A stretch of 12,211 bases of DNA from an uncultured Arcanobacterium sp. (GTDB lineage Bacteria; Actinomycetota; Actinomycetes; Actinomycetales; Actinomycetaceae): assembly GCF_947253055.1 (NCBI RefSeq), contig NZ_CAMXYE010000042.1:1-12211 (forward strand). The letters are read 5' to 3'. The translations under genes were made by a program, and so were the position numbers. This document shows, one piece after another, positions 1-6,858 of the stretch; the first letter of the stretch is position 1; the number at the start of each line of letters is the position of its first letter. Under the pieces are notes generated by a model. It searched no databases. It was not told where the DNA came from and saw only the letters and a list, made by a program, of their open reading frames with translations.

Positions 1-2
1 CC

Positions 3-227
3 GAAATCTGCCAATTCCAACTCGGAGAAATATGCGCTTGGAATAGCCAGGAAGTAGCCGAAAAATTAGCGAAACTGCTAGATGAGCACGCGGCTCAATC
101 TCCGGAAGATGCAAAAACCCATACCCAAAAGTTACATGGGTGGATTCAAGCACATCGTTCTACGGCCGCGAGCGCTGCCGCCGCTGCAAAGGTAGTGGTA
201 GAAGCCATGGCGGCTACCCCTAAATAA
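3..227 (+). CDS. C-terminal fragment of an unidentified protein, possibly a glycosyltransferase
   Basis: An open frame runs from the left edge to a TAA at 225-227 and encodes the last 74 residues of a larger protein; the other two forward frames close within the first 60 bases. The visible part is helical and alanine-rich at the end. It contains a segment reading roughly AWNSQEVAEKLAKLLDEH followed by a Trp-containing helix. A 'value at this residue, then xxLAxxLxxLL' pattern followed by a terminal helix resembles the C-terminal end of many GT4 glycosyltransferases, and the surroundings are full of such enzymes. That is resemblance only: no catalytic motif lies in the fragment and I do not recognise the family with certainty. 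The last codons (Ala-Thr-Pro-Lys-stop) lie within a 17-bp tandem duplication. The gene converges with the glycosyltransferase at 309-1472. Confidence 0.5.
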   Translation, partial: EICQFQLGEICAWNSQEVAEKLAKLLDEHAAQSPEDAKTHTQKLHGWIQAHRSTAASAAAAAKVVVEAMAATPK

Positions 228-244
228 CGGCTACCCCTAGATAA
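211..244. repeat. 17-bp tandem duplication across a stop codon
   Basis: CGGCTACCCCTAAATAA (211-227) is followed directly by CGGCTACCCCTAGATAA (228-244), with 16 of 17 bases identical. The first copy contains the final codons and the TAA stop of the upstream gene; the second lies just past the stop. This looks like a recent slippage or duplication event that placed a copy of the gene's terminal codons downstream of the stop. Confidence 0.85.
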
Positions 245-316
245 ACTAAGCGAACTAGTTGAGCCTAGTTAAGTGAGTTAGCTGAGCCTAGTTAGAACTA
301 GCTAAAACCTAGCTAG
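237..316. repeat. CTAG-rich convergent intergenic repeat
   Basis: Seven CTAG tetramers lie between 237 and 316, far more than chance would give in 80 bases. The 12-mer TGAGCCTAGTTA occurs at 260-271 and again at 283-294, a 23-bp period. Inverted arms include AACTAG (253-258) with CTAGTT (265-270, or alternatively 288-293), TTAGCT (278-283) with AGCTAA (300-305), and CTAGCTA (298-304) with TAGCTAG (310-316). Because the arms are interchangeable, several mutually exclusive hairpins are possible. The block fills the gap between two converging genes, so a bidirectional terminator or a degenerate repeat element are the likeliest explanations. Confidence 0.6.
298..316 (-). terminator. Candidate hairpin at the end of the leftmost minus-strand glycosyltransferase
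   Basis: CTAGCTA (298-304) and TAGCTAG (310-316) form a perfect 7-bp inverted repeat with a 5-nt loop. It overlaps the TAG stop codon (311-309) of the minus-strand gene. There is no clean run of T after the hairpin on either strand, so a Rho-independent terminator is only a tentative reading. Confidence 0.25.
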
Positions 317-1472
317 ATTTAGTACCTTCGGCAGTTAAGAATTCCCGTAAAATATCCCGCGCTACTTCTGCTTCTTTTTCAAAATTTAACTCTTGGGCGG
401 CGCGAGCAGAATTTTCTTTAAAATGCGCAATTTTCTCGGGAGTGAGGCTCCGCAAAGATTCCACGATTGCTTCTTTCGTAAAATCTGCTGCGACCACGCC
501 GCAATCATAATGTTGTAATACCTCTACCATTTCGACAGTTGGCCCAATGGCTAGTGCCAAGCGCGCCTGAATAAAATCAAAAATTTTATTTGGCAAAGTA
601 AAGCGAGCATTAGTATTAAAAGGCGGTATCCAAAATACTCCCACATCATACTGATTTAACGTACGCGGAAGATCGGCTGGAGCTACTGGCTCGTGGAAAC
701 AAATATTCTCTGCCCCATCTGCTCGCGCCCGTAATTCTCCTAAATATTTACCGCCATCATTAGCCGGTATTAAATAAAAATCTATGCTAGCTTTATCTCC
801 CAGCTCTTTTACGGCGTCTATAGTGACCTCAATATTCCTCCCCGCCACTGCTCCGCCGGAGTGCACTAAACGCAGCGTATTTTTATCGACTGCGGAAGGA
901 GCTAATTCCACATAGCGCGGGGCATTACGCATTAGCCGCGGGCGAATCCCAAAATTTTGTGCATAGAGCTCAGCTATCTTTCCCCCTACCGTGGTAGCGG
1001 CATCTACTTGGGGGAGATATTTACGGCAGATATGTACCATTAACGGCTTTACCAGTAAGCGCCACACCAAAATTTGGGTACGCTCCTCCGGTGCCCATTC
1101 GTGTAAATCAACCCAGATTTTCGCTTCCCCTTTACAAGCGAAAGCTAAAGGGAGGGCGCGCGCGTCGTTCGCTATTACGACATCAAATTTTTGCCCCGCC
1201 AATGCTTCTAAACCCCACTGGGCACCGGGAGCTGCTAATTCGGCTGCCGTCAAACGGCGCAAAGCTAGTTTCGCTACTCCGGAAATAGTTTGTGGGAGAG
1301 AGGCAAAACCATCCGGTACTTGTAAATGAGTCATAAAATTAGCTGGATGTGGACCGTAGCCCAGAGTAGTCACCTCGCCAAATTCTTTCACCACCGAAAG
1401 CTGGCGCAATACCCGCGCATCTTTAGCGATATTTGAGAAAGAAATTACCAATATCCGAGGTTTATCTACCAT
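309..1472 (-). CDS. GT4-like glycosyltransferase
   Basis: A 387-residue protein with the two-domain GT-B layout expected of family 4 glycosyltransferases, acting in the cytoplasm on a nucleotide sugar and probably a lipid-linked acceptor. The N-terminal domain opens with a Rossmann-like strand (RILVISFSN, residues 6-14) and a conserved DAR helix start. It also has a VDLHEW motif (121-126) of the kind found in actinobacterial GT4 enzymes. The C-terminal donor-binding domain shows LVHSGG (202-207) and LPNKIFDFIQ (293-302), the usual place of the PNK(L/I)FEY signature; here Asp299 stands where Glu is commonest. No membrane segment is evident. The ATG at 1472 has no Shine-Dalgarno, but a TATACT box lies 7 nt upstream, so the mRNA may be leaderless. 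Donor and acceptor cannot be inferred. It stands alone on its strand between a converging and a diverging gene. Confidence 0.85.
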   Translation of the reverse strand: MVDKPRILVISFSNIAKDARVLRQLSVVKEFGEVTTLGYGPHPANFMTHLQVPDGFASLPQTISGVAKLALRRLTAAELAAPGAQWGLEALAGQKFDVVIANDARALPLAFACKGEAKIWVDLHEWAPEERTQILVWRLLVKPLMVHICRKYLPQVDAATTVGGKIAELYAQNFGIRPRLMRNAPRYVELAPSAVDKNTLRLVHSGGAVAGRNIEVTIDAVKELGDKASIDFYLIPANDGGKYLGELRARADGAENICFHEPVAPADLPRTLNQYDVGVFWIPPFNTNARFTLPNKIFDFIQARLALAIGPTVEMVEVLQHYDCGVVAADFTKEAIVESLRSLTPEKIAHFKENSARAAQELNFEKEAEVARDILREFLTAEGTKSS

Positions 1473-1479
1473 GGTTTTT

Positions 1480-1485
1480 AGTATA
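1480..1485 (-). promoter_or_regulatory. -10 box for a probable leaderless transcript
   Basis: Read on the minus strand, TATACT (5 of 6 to TATAAT) is separated by exactly 7 nt (AAAAACC) from the ATG of the glycosyltransferase at 1472. A transcript starting the normal distance from this box would begin at or next to the A of the ATG, leaving no leader. No Shine-Dalgarno is present, in agreement. No good -35 hexamer was found. The box lies in the 51-bp gap shared with the divergent DUF6541 gene. Confidence 0.5.
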
Positions 1486-1508
1486 TGCTATTCTCTGATT
1501 TCGTAGCT

Positions 1509-1515
1509 AAAGGGG
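1509..1515 (+). promoter_or_regulatory. Ribosome binding site that sets the start of the DUF6541 gene
   Basis: AAAGGGG at 1509-1515 sits 8 nt before the ATG at 1524. The earlier in-frame ATG at 1485 has no such site and would add 13 mostly polar residues before the first membrane helix. The ATG at 1524 is therefore preferred. Confidence 0.7.
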
Positions 1516-1523
1516 AAATTACT

Positions 1524-3560
1524 ATGGCTTGGCTAAGCGCGCTTCCACAATTAATAGGGGCATTTCTAGTGCTTTTCCTCCCCGGAGCGCTGCTTCTCTT
1601 CACCCTCGGCTTACCTAAATTTTTCGCTTTTGCTTTTTCTCCGGTGCTAGTAGCCACCTTTAGCGCTTTTTGTGGCACCTTCTTCCCCTTCGTTAATTTG
1701 CCTTTCAACCCTTACACCCTCGGTGTCTTCTATCTGCTTTTACAACTACTGGCACTGCTGCGGCTAGCACTAAAAAGAAAACATGGTAAATCATCCCCAA
1801 CTGCGCAGAGCTTCTCCCCCTATCTAGCTCTCCCAATGCGGCTCCGCCGGCAAAATTACCTCAACTATTTCCTAGTTGTGCTCTGCCTACTCGCCCTCTG
1901 CCTGCCTTTTTTACATATCGACCCACAAGAGCCCCTGCACCGCTGGGATCCAATCATGCATTCCAATGCGGTGCAACTTATTGAAGAGACGCAGCGGGCT
2001 TCCTATTTTGATTCTTTTACGCGCCTCTATGGAATAGACACTTCTCCTACCAACTACATGGCAGGTTGGCATGGCTTAGTTTCACTAGTAGCTGCTCCGG
2101 GAAGCGTAATTCCCGCTATTAATTCCTTTAATTTACTGGCCAATTTAGTATGGGTATGCGGACTATTACTCACTGCCTTCGTGCTGGGATTTTCTGCTCG
2201 TCAACGCAGCGGACTACTAATTGCTGCTACTGGCGTATTTTCTTTTCCTACTCTGCTTTTTTCTGCTTATCCGCCGCTGCCGAATGCTTTTTCTAACGCC
2301 CTCTTACCTGCTTTCCTAGCTGGAATAATTGCTTCTGGACGCTATATTCTCTATCAGAAATGTTTTCTTTCTACGCTCACTCAATTATTAATTTTTGCGC
2401 TCCTTGGCATGGGCCTAGTACTTATACACCCGATTTCTCTACTCAGTTTAGCAATACTCACCTTACCTCTACTCCCGCTCGCTCTCTTCCACGCTTATCA
2501 GCAACTTTTCCATACCCGCCGGCAGCGCTTTCTTTATCTAGGAGCTCTGAGCGGAATTTTTCTAGCAACTTTTGCTCTCTTGCTAAGTGTGCCTTTTATC
2601 CGCAACTCGTTCTTTCAAATGTTCCGCAATACAAATGCGCGAAACTTCAATTGGAACAATTTTTCCCACGCTCTCACCTCTACTTTATTAGCTAGGCCAG
2701 ATTTCGCCCTCGGAGATGGAGGAATCTATCCATTCTGCGCCATAACTATCTGTATTTTCTTAGCAGGAGCATTAATTTTAGGAATAATCACGGTACACCG
2801 CATCCAGCAATTCCGATGGATTACACTTTCCTATCTTTTTATTACCCTCCTAGTATTTACTGCCTTTATACAAATGGGACCGCTTTTATCTCTAGCTTCC
2901 CTTTGGTACGCCTACCCCAATCGGCTCTTAGCCGTACAAGCCATACCGCTGATTCTATTGGGAGGTATAGGGATAAGTGCCGCTTTAGAAAAATACGAAT
3001 CTCAGCGAAAGAAAAAAGGACGAAAAGTATCTCATAAATTCTTTACCTACGCCGCTCTCACCATTATGATTATCGCTTCGTTACTGACTTTCCCGGTGCG
3101 CTTTTTCCTTGTTTCCTACGCTTGGGGAGAGACGAAGAGCTCCACTAATATTATGAGTAAAGAAGAATTAGCGATGATCCGCCATCTCCCGCAAGTTTTA
3201 CCGAAAAATGCGCTGGTGCTCGGGGAACCACTCAACGGCTCTGCCTATATAATGGCTATTTCTGGCATAGATGTGGTTTATCCGCAAGGGTATATTCGCC
3301 CTTCTAATCATCGCGAAATCTATGTGTCTACTCATTTATCAGCTATTGATTCCGATCCGCAGGTCTGCGGGTTAATAAATGAATTGAAAATTACCCATAT
3401 TTATTATGATAAGACGCGCAGCAAATTGATGGGGCCGCGGCTTCTTACTAGTGGACTCAGTAGCGCCGACCTAAATAAAGGTTTTACGAAAGTCGCAGAG
3501 GGGGGAAGCGCTGCAGTTTATCGCATCGATGCTTGTAAGCACAGCAATTCTGCAGATTAG
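1524..3560 (+). CDS. DUF6541-type polytopic membrane protein, GT-C-like
   Basis: A 678-residue, strongly hydrophobic protein with at least ten predicted membrane segments and a soluble C-terminal domain of about 150 residues. I recognise the layout as the actinobacterial DUF6541 family, commonly found in polysaccharide loci. The first large extracytoplasmic loop (about residues 131-190) carries RWDPIMHSNAVQLI: an Asp followed by a His four residues on, at the place where GT-C glycosyltransferases keep their catalytic acidic residue. A YMAGWHG motif follows. The C-terminal domain (for example LVLGEPLNGSAY and DVVYPQGY) resembles the soluble tail of such enzymes. A role as a transferase using polyprenyl-phosphate-linked sugars outside the membrane is an inference; the family is formally uncharacterised. 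The start at 1524 is chosen for its strong ribosome binding site; an in-frame ATG at 1485 would give 691 residues. The gene is followed after 51 bp by the epimerase gene. Confidence 0.85.
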   Translation: MAWLSALPQLIGAFLVLFLPGALLLFTLGLPKFFAFAFSPVLVATFSAFCGTFFPFVNLPFNPYTLGVFYLLLQLLALLRLALKRKHGKSSPTAQSFSPYLALPMRLRRQNYLNYFLVVLCLLALCLPFLHIDPQEPLHRWDPIMHSNAVQLIEETQRASYFDSFTRLYGIDTSPTNYMAGWHGLVSLVAAPGSVIPAINSFNLLANLVWVCGLLLTAFVLGFSARQRSGLLIAATGVFSFPTLLFSAYPPLPNAFSNALLPAFLAGIIASGRYILYQKCFLSTLTQLLIFALLGMGLVLIHPISLLSLAILTLPLLPLALFHAYQQLFHTRRQRFLYLGALSGIFLATFALLLSVPFIRNSFFQMFRNTNARNFNWNNFSHALTSTLLARPDFALGDGGIYPFCAITICIFLAGALILGIITVHRIQQFRWITLSYLFITLLVFTAFIQMGPLLSLASLWYAYPNRLLAVQAIPLILLGGIGISAALEKYESQRKKKGRKVSHKFFTYAALTIMIIASLLTFPVRFFLVSYAWGETKSSTNIMSKEELAMIRHLPQVLPKNALVLGEPLNGSAYIMAISGIDVVYPQGYIRPSNHREIYVSTHLSAIDSDPQVCGLINELKITHIYYDKTRSKLMGPRLLTSGLSSADLNKGFTKVAEGGSAAVYRIDACKHSNSAD

Positions 3561-3574
3561 CGCTATTTCCTCTA

Positions 3575-3604
3575 TTAACACCTAGAAGATCTTTACCGTA
3601 TAAT
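3575..3604 (+). promoter_or_regulatory. Strong housekeeping-type promoter for a leaderless epimerase mRNA
   Basis: TTAACA (3575-3580, 5 of 6 to the -35 consensus) and TATAAT (3599-3604, perfect -10) are 18 bp apart. The last T of the -10 box is 7 nt from the ATG at 3612, so transcription should start at or beside the A of the start codon. No Shine-Dalgarno precedes that ATG. The epimerase therefore has its own promoter even though it lies only 51 bp behind the DUF6541 gene. Confidence 0.8.
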
Positions 3605-3611
3605 TTCAGCT

Positions 3612-4679
3612 ATGAAAGTTTTAAGCGTAGTCGGAGCCCGTCCGCAATTTGTAAAATTGGCCCCAATTGCCCGGGCTTGTGCGGCAGCTGGTGTGGAACA
3701 TATTATCGTGCACACTGGGCAGCACTACGACCCGTTGCTTTCGGATGTATTTTTTGCAGAATTGCAAATTCCCCGCCCGCAAGAAAATCTGGGCGTGGGT
3801 TCCGGCTCCCACGGCAAGCAAACTGGCGCTATTTTAGCGGCAATGGACGGCGTCCTGGAAAAGTATCAGCCAGATTGGACGCTTGTATATGGAGATACTA
3901 ACTCCACTTTAGCTGCCGCGCTCAGTGCGGTGAAGCTAGGCTTCCCCATTGCCCATCTCGAAGCTGGGTTGCGCTCTTTTAATCGCCATATGCCGGAAGA
4001 GCATAACCGGGTACTGACTGACCACGCCGCCGATTTACTGCTCGCCCCCACGGAAGTGGCACGCCGACATTTAGAAGAAGAAGGCCTCGGAGAGCGCACG
4101 GTAGTGGTAGGCGACGTAATGACCGATATCTTGCTGGCAGAAAAACGCAATGCAGAGGGAAAAATTCCTACGGCCATCACGGATTTAGGTTTAGATAAAG
4201 GCGAATACTATATCGCCACTATTCACCGCGCCGAAAATACCGATGACGAAAAGCGCTTGCACCATATTATTGACGCCTTACAAAATCTAGATTCACCGGT
4301 AGTACTACTCGCGCATCCACGCCTGCGCAATGTATGCAAAAAGCTGGGAATTAAAATTAATGGGAAGAATCTAATTCTCAATTCTCCACTTCCCTACCAA
4401 GAACTTATCGCCGCAGCTAGCGCCGCGCGCGGAATAATTACCGATTCTGGCGGTTTACAAAAAGAAGCATTCCTGCTGCGCGTGCCTTGCACCACGGTGC
4501 GCACGGAAACTGAATGGGTAGAAACCGTAGAATTAGGCTGGAATAAACTGGTAGAGCCGGAAGATTTAGCGGCAGCCGTGCATCGCCCAGCACCTGCCCC
4601 GACTGATGCTACTCCCTATGGAGATGGGAAAGCAGCAGAGCGGGTAGTAGAAACGCTTATTAAATATGCTAAAAAGTAA
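3612..4679 (+). CDS. wecB: Non-hydrolysing UDP-N-acetylglucosamine 2-epimerase (WecB/WbpI family)
   Basis: A 355-residue protein, full length for the family, which inverts C2 of UDP-GlcNAc-type sugars in the cytoplasm to give the manno isomer. The usual active-site positions are present: GARPQFVK with Arg10 and Lys15, the GD pair ending in Asp95, HLEAGLRS with Glu117, PEEHNR (Glu129/Glu130, His131), TIHRAEN with His205, and DSGGLQKE (278-285). Where classical WecB/MnaA enzymes read TERPE, this one reads RTETEWVE (297-304) followed by GWN. From memory that pattern belongs to WbpI/WlbD-type enzymes, which act on 2,3-diacetamido sugars, and it fits the C3-amination cassette nearby. Either substrate is possible from sequence alone, hence the generic symbol. 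Expression probably starts at a leaderless promoter. The 3' end overlaps the next gene by 14 nt. Confidence 0.92.
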   Translation: MKVLSVVGARPQFVKLAPIARACAAAGVEHIIVHTGQHYDPLLSDVFFAELQIPRPQENLGVGSGSHGKQTGAILAAMDGVLEKYQPDWTLVYGDTNSTLAAALSAVKLGFPIAHLEAGLRSFNRHMPEEHNRVLTDHAADLLLAPTEVARRHLEEEGLGERTVVVGDVMTDILLAEKRNAEGKIPTAITDLGLDKGEYYIATIHRAENTDDEKRLHHIIDALQNLDSPVVLLAHPRLRNVCKKLGIKINGKNLILNSPLPYQELIAAASAARGIITDSGGLQKEAFLLRVPCTTVRTETEWVETVELGWNKLVEPEDLAAAVHRPAPAPTDATPYGDGKAAERVVETLIKYAKK

Positions 4680-5697
4680 TTCGGTACTGCACGTAGGGGA
4701 TATGGCTTTTACCTCTACTCATTTAGTGGCAGCAGCTAATGCCCGAGGCCTGAATTGGAAAAAGCTGCAAATCACAGAAGTTTCTTGTTTTTCAGATACA
4801 CCCTTGGCAATATTGGAAAAGCTCGGGCGCGGTATAGGCTGGGAGGTAAAACTCCTCGGAAATAAAATCCTGCGCCCGCAGATTCACCTCCACAGTGCTA
4901 TCACTCTGCCCTATATGAGCTGGGCACTCGGAAAAAACTATGCTTTGCATCTACACGGCACCGATATTCGCACCCGTCTCTACCAAGATGCGTATCGCGA
5001 AACAGTATTACAGGCAGTGGAAAAAGCCACCGCCGTATTTTATTCCACTCCAGACTTAGCAGAGCACATTTTTCCGCTGCGCAGCGATGCACGCCTAGTA
5101 CCAGTGCCTATTTCTTTGTATTCGCATAAAGATCCCCGCCCCCGCGGCCTAGAAAAGATAGGGAACTATATCTTTTTCACTTCTCGCTGGGAAAGCGTAA
5201 AAGGTGGAGAATCCCAAATCGAAACGGCGCATATACTGCGCACTAAGCTCCCGAAAAATATTACGCTGGTCGGCTTAGATTGGGGAGAAAACGCTAAGGC
5301 GGCCGCACAATCTGGAGTGCGTCTGCTGCCGCGGCTCTCTAATCGAGAATTCCGCGCCGCTCTGCGTAATGCCCAATTGTGTGTAGGGCAATCCTCCGGA
5401 ATTATGGGGGCTTCCGAATTAGAGTCTTTAGCCGAAGGCACTCCTCTCGTCGTTCCTCTCCAAAAGAGCTGGTACACCGGGGCGGATAGTTCTCTACGTG
5501 ATATTCCCGTAATTGGCGGCACGGAAGTAGAGTGCAAAGATTCCGAGAAGCTGGCTGCTTTAGCTATAGCGAATTTAGAAGCGGGAATTCCCGCTCATAC
5601 TGCTCAGTGGCTACAGACCAATCACTCTCCCCAAACTGCTCTGCAGCGAGTATTAGCTGGCTATGCAGCAGCAAATGAACGAGAAGCAGCAAGATAG
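4666..5697 (+). CDS. GT4-like glycosyltransferase, translationally coupled to the epimerase gene
   Basis: A 343-residue cytoplasmic GT-B protein. It opens with SVLHVGDMAF (6-15), the first Rossmann strand of many actinobacterial GT4 enzymes. HLHGTDIR (95-102) and FYSTPDL (125-131) occupy positions typical of the N-terminal domain. In the donor domain, SRWESVKGGE (173-182) has the basic residue of the usual R-x5-K/G pattern, and SELESLAEGTPLVVP (250-264) is the acidic donor-ribose-binding region. Tail residues are alanine- and charge-rich. The ATG at 4666 lies inside the last codons of the epimerase gene in another frame (14-nt overlap) with no convincing Shine-Dalgarno, so translation probably depends on the upstream gene. 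A downstream ATG at 4702 would remove the first beta strand and is unlikely. Sugar specificity is unknown, but co-expression with the epimerase suggests it may use the epimerase's product. Confidence 0.82.
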   Translation: MLKSNSVLHVGDMAFTSTHLVAAANARGLNWKKLQITEVSCFSDTPLAILEKLGRGIGWEVKLLGNKILRPQIHLHSAITLPYMSWALGKNYALHLHGTDIRTRLYQDAYRETVLQAVEKATAVFYSTPDLAEHIFPLRSDARLVPVPISLYSHKDPRPRGLEKIGNYIFFTSRWESVKGGESQIETAHILRTKLPKNITLVGLDWGENAKAAAQSGVRLLPRLSNREFRAALRNAQLCVGQSSGIMGASELESLAEGTPLVVPLQKSWYTGADSSLRDIPVIGGTEVECKDSEKLAALAIANLEAGIPAHTAQWLQTNHSPQTALQRVLAGYAAANEREAAR

Positions 5698-5755
5698 CAG
5701 AATAATAAAATAAGCCAATGCGAAGGCAATAAAGATACAGAGATGTACTTCTAGC

Positions 5756-5777
5756 TAATTAATAACTAATTATTTTT
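5756..5777 (+). terminator. Weak candidate terminator between converging glycosyltransferase genes
   Basis: TAATTA (5756-5761) and TAATTA (5767-5772) can pair around a 5-nt loop and are followed by five T (5773-5777), in the 72-bp convergent gap. The stem has only six A-T pairs and it reaches into the stop codon of the opposite gene, so the call is weak. Confidence 0.3.
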
Positions 5778-6855
5778 CCAATACTGCGGCGGCACTCTTA
5801 GCGCGCGCTTCCCAAGTTTCTTCCCACCGTATTTTTTGCACTCGCGTTGTTATATCCGACAATTTTTGCGGATCTGCTGCTAAATCTTCCAGCAGCGCCA
5901 CTAAGTTTTCTTCTTTATAGGGAATAGTGAAACCAATACCTTTTTCTCGCACTACTTCTCCAGCTAAAGTGCCTTCTGAAGCAATAATCGGTTTGCCGTA
6001 TCCTAAATACTCATAAAGTTTAATCGGCACCGCAAAACGGCGATACTCATTCGGCTCCATAAATAATAATCCCAGAGATGCCCCATCGTAATAAGGAGCT
6101 AACTCTTTAGCACTGCCGTGCACTATCTGAATTCGCTCGTTCATATAAGGAGAAAGTTCTGCTCGGTATGCTTCCCACTGTTCTTTACGGACACACATGG
6201 TGAGCTCTACATTCGGCGTCTTCCCTACCGCTTGGAGGGCCTTGGTGATTCCATAATGCGCACCTAAACCTCCTACGTAAAAAATATGCAGCCCCGCTGG
6301 ACTCGCACTTTCTTTTACCACTGCCCCAGGCGGCAACGGACTACATAAATTAGCTGGATAGGGTACATAGGCAGCCATTTCGCCACTTGGTAAAAAGAGA
6401 TGTACTCGGGCGCGGCGCATAGCCCATAAATCAAAACGGTAAAGCAATTTGCGCAAGCTGCGCTGCCAGAGCGGTATCCCCGCTAAACCCTCCGGAAATT
6501 TCCAATAAATATCCCGATAGAAAATTCCGACGGGAATTTGCTGGCGATGAAAATAACTAAAAATACGCGCTTCCAAAAAAGGTGCTAGACCCTTTTTTAT
6601 ACTGCTGGCCAGTAAATTAGGCTGCGTAGAATTTTCCCCATATACAAACTCTATTTTCTTTCCAGCTTTTATTTCTTTTTTTAACTGCCGAAAAGCAGCA
6701 GCTCGCTGCGCGGAGTTGCCGGTAATTTCATATACTTCGTAGCCTAAATTCTGAAAAGCCTGCCGCATCTGGGTAGGGCGGAGGCGGCTCCCGGAAGCAT
6801 AATTTTCTTCTAGGGGATAAGGAGCATGGAAAACTACCGTCTTTTTTGCAAGCAT
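5770..6855 (-). CDS. GT4-like glycosyltransferase, paired with the flippase
   Basis: A 361-residue GT-B protein, presumably cytoplasmic. The N-terminal domain starts KTVVFHAPYPL and carries VYGENSTQPN (71-80) and a basic/aromatic YRDIYWKF patch (113-120), a pattern seen in GT4 enzymes that meet lipid-linked acceptors at the membrane. The donor domain has IFYVGGLG (191-198) and VPIKLYEYLGYGKPIIAS (276-293), the classic PxKLYEYLxxGKP signature including the conserved Glu282. The ATG at 6855 lies 3 nt after the TAA of the flippase gene, and the purine-rich AAGAAG at the flippase's 3' end can serve as ribosome binding site, so the two genes are surely co-translated. Product and linkage are unknown. 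Confidence 0.87.
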   Translation of the reverse strand: MLAKKTVVFHAPYPLEENYASGSRLRPTQMRQAFQNLGYEVYEITGNSAQRAAAFRQLKKEIKAGKKIEFVYGENSTQPNLLASSIKKGLAPFLEARIFSYFHRQQIPVGIFYRDIYWKFPEGLAGIPLWQRSLRKLLYRFDLWAMRRARVHLFLPSGEMAAYVPYPANLCSPLPPGAVVKESASPAGLHIFYVGGLGAHYGITKALQAVGKTPNVELTMCVRKEQWEAYRAELSPYMNERIQIVHGSAKELAPYYDGASLGLLFMEPNEYRRFAVPIKLYEYLGYGKPIIASEGTLAGEVVREKGIGFTIPYKEENLVALLEDLAADPQKLSDITTRVQKIRWEETWEARAKSAAAVLEK

Positions 6856-6858
6856 CTT

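Noticed and set aside
1485..1523. Earlier ATG giving a longer DUF6541 protein
   Set aside because: No ribosome binding site precedes it, and the added residues come before the natural first membrane segment. The ATG at 1524 has AAAGGGG at good spacing.
3866..4180. A 104-codon open frame on the - strand
   Set aside because: It is fully inside the epimerase gene on the opposite strand and is a by-product of that gene's codon pattern.
5711..5732. GCC/GGC arms in the convergent gap followed by T-rich sequence on the minus strand
   Set aside because: Only three base pairs match, too few for a terminator stem.
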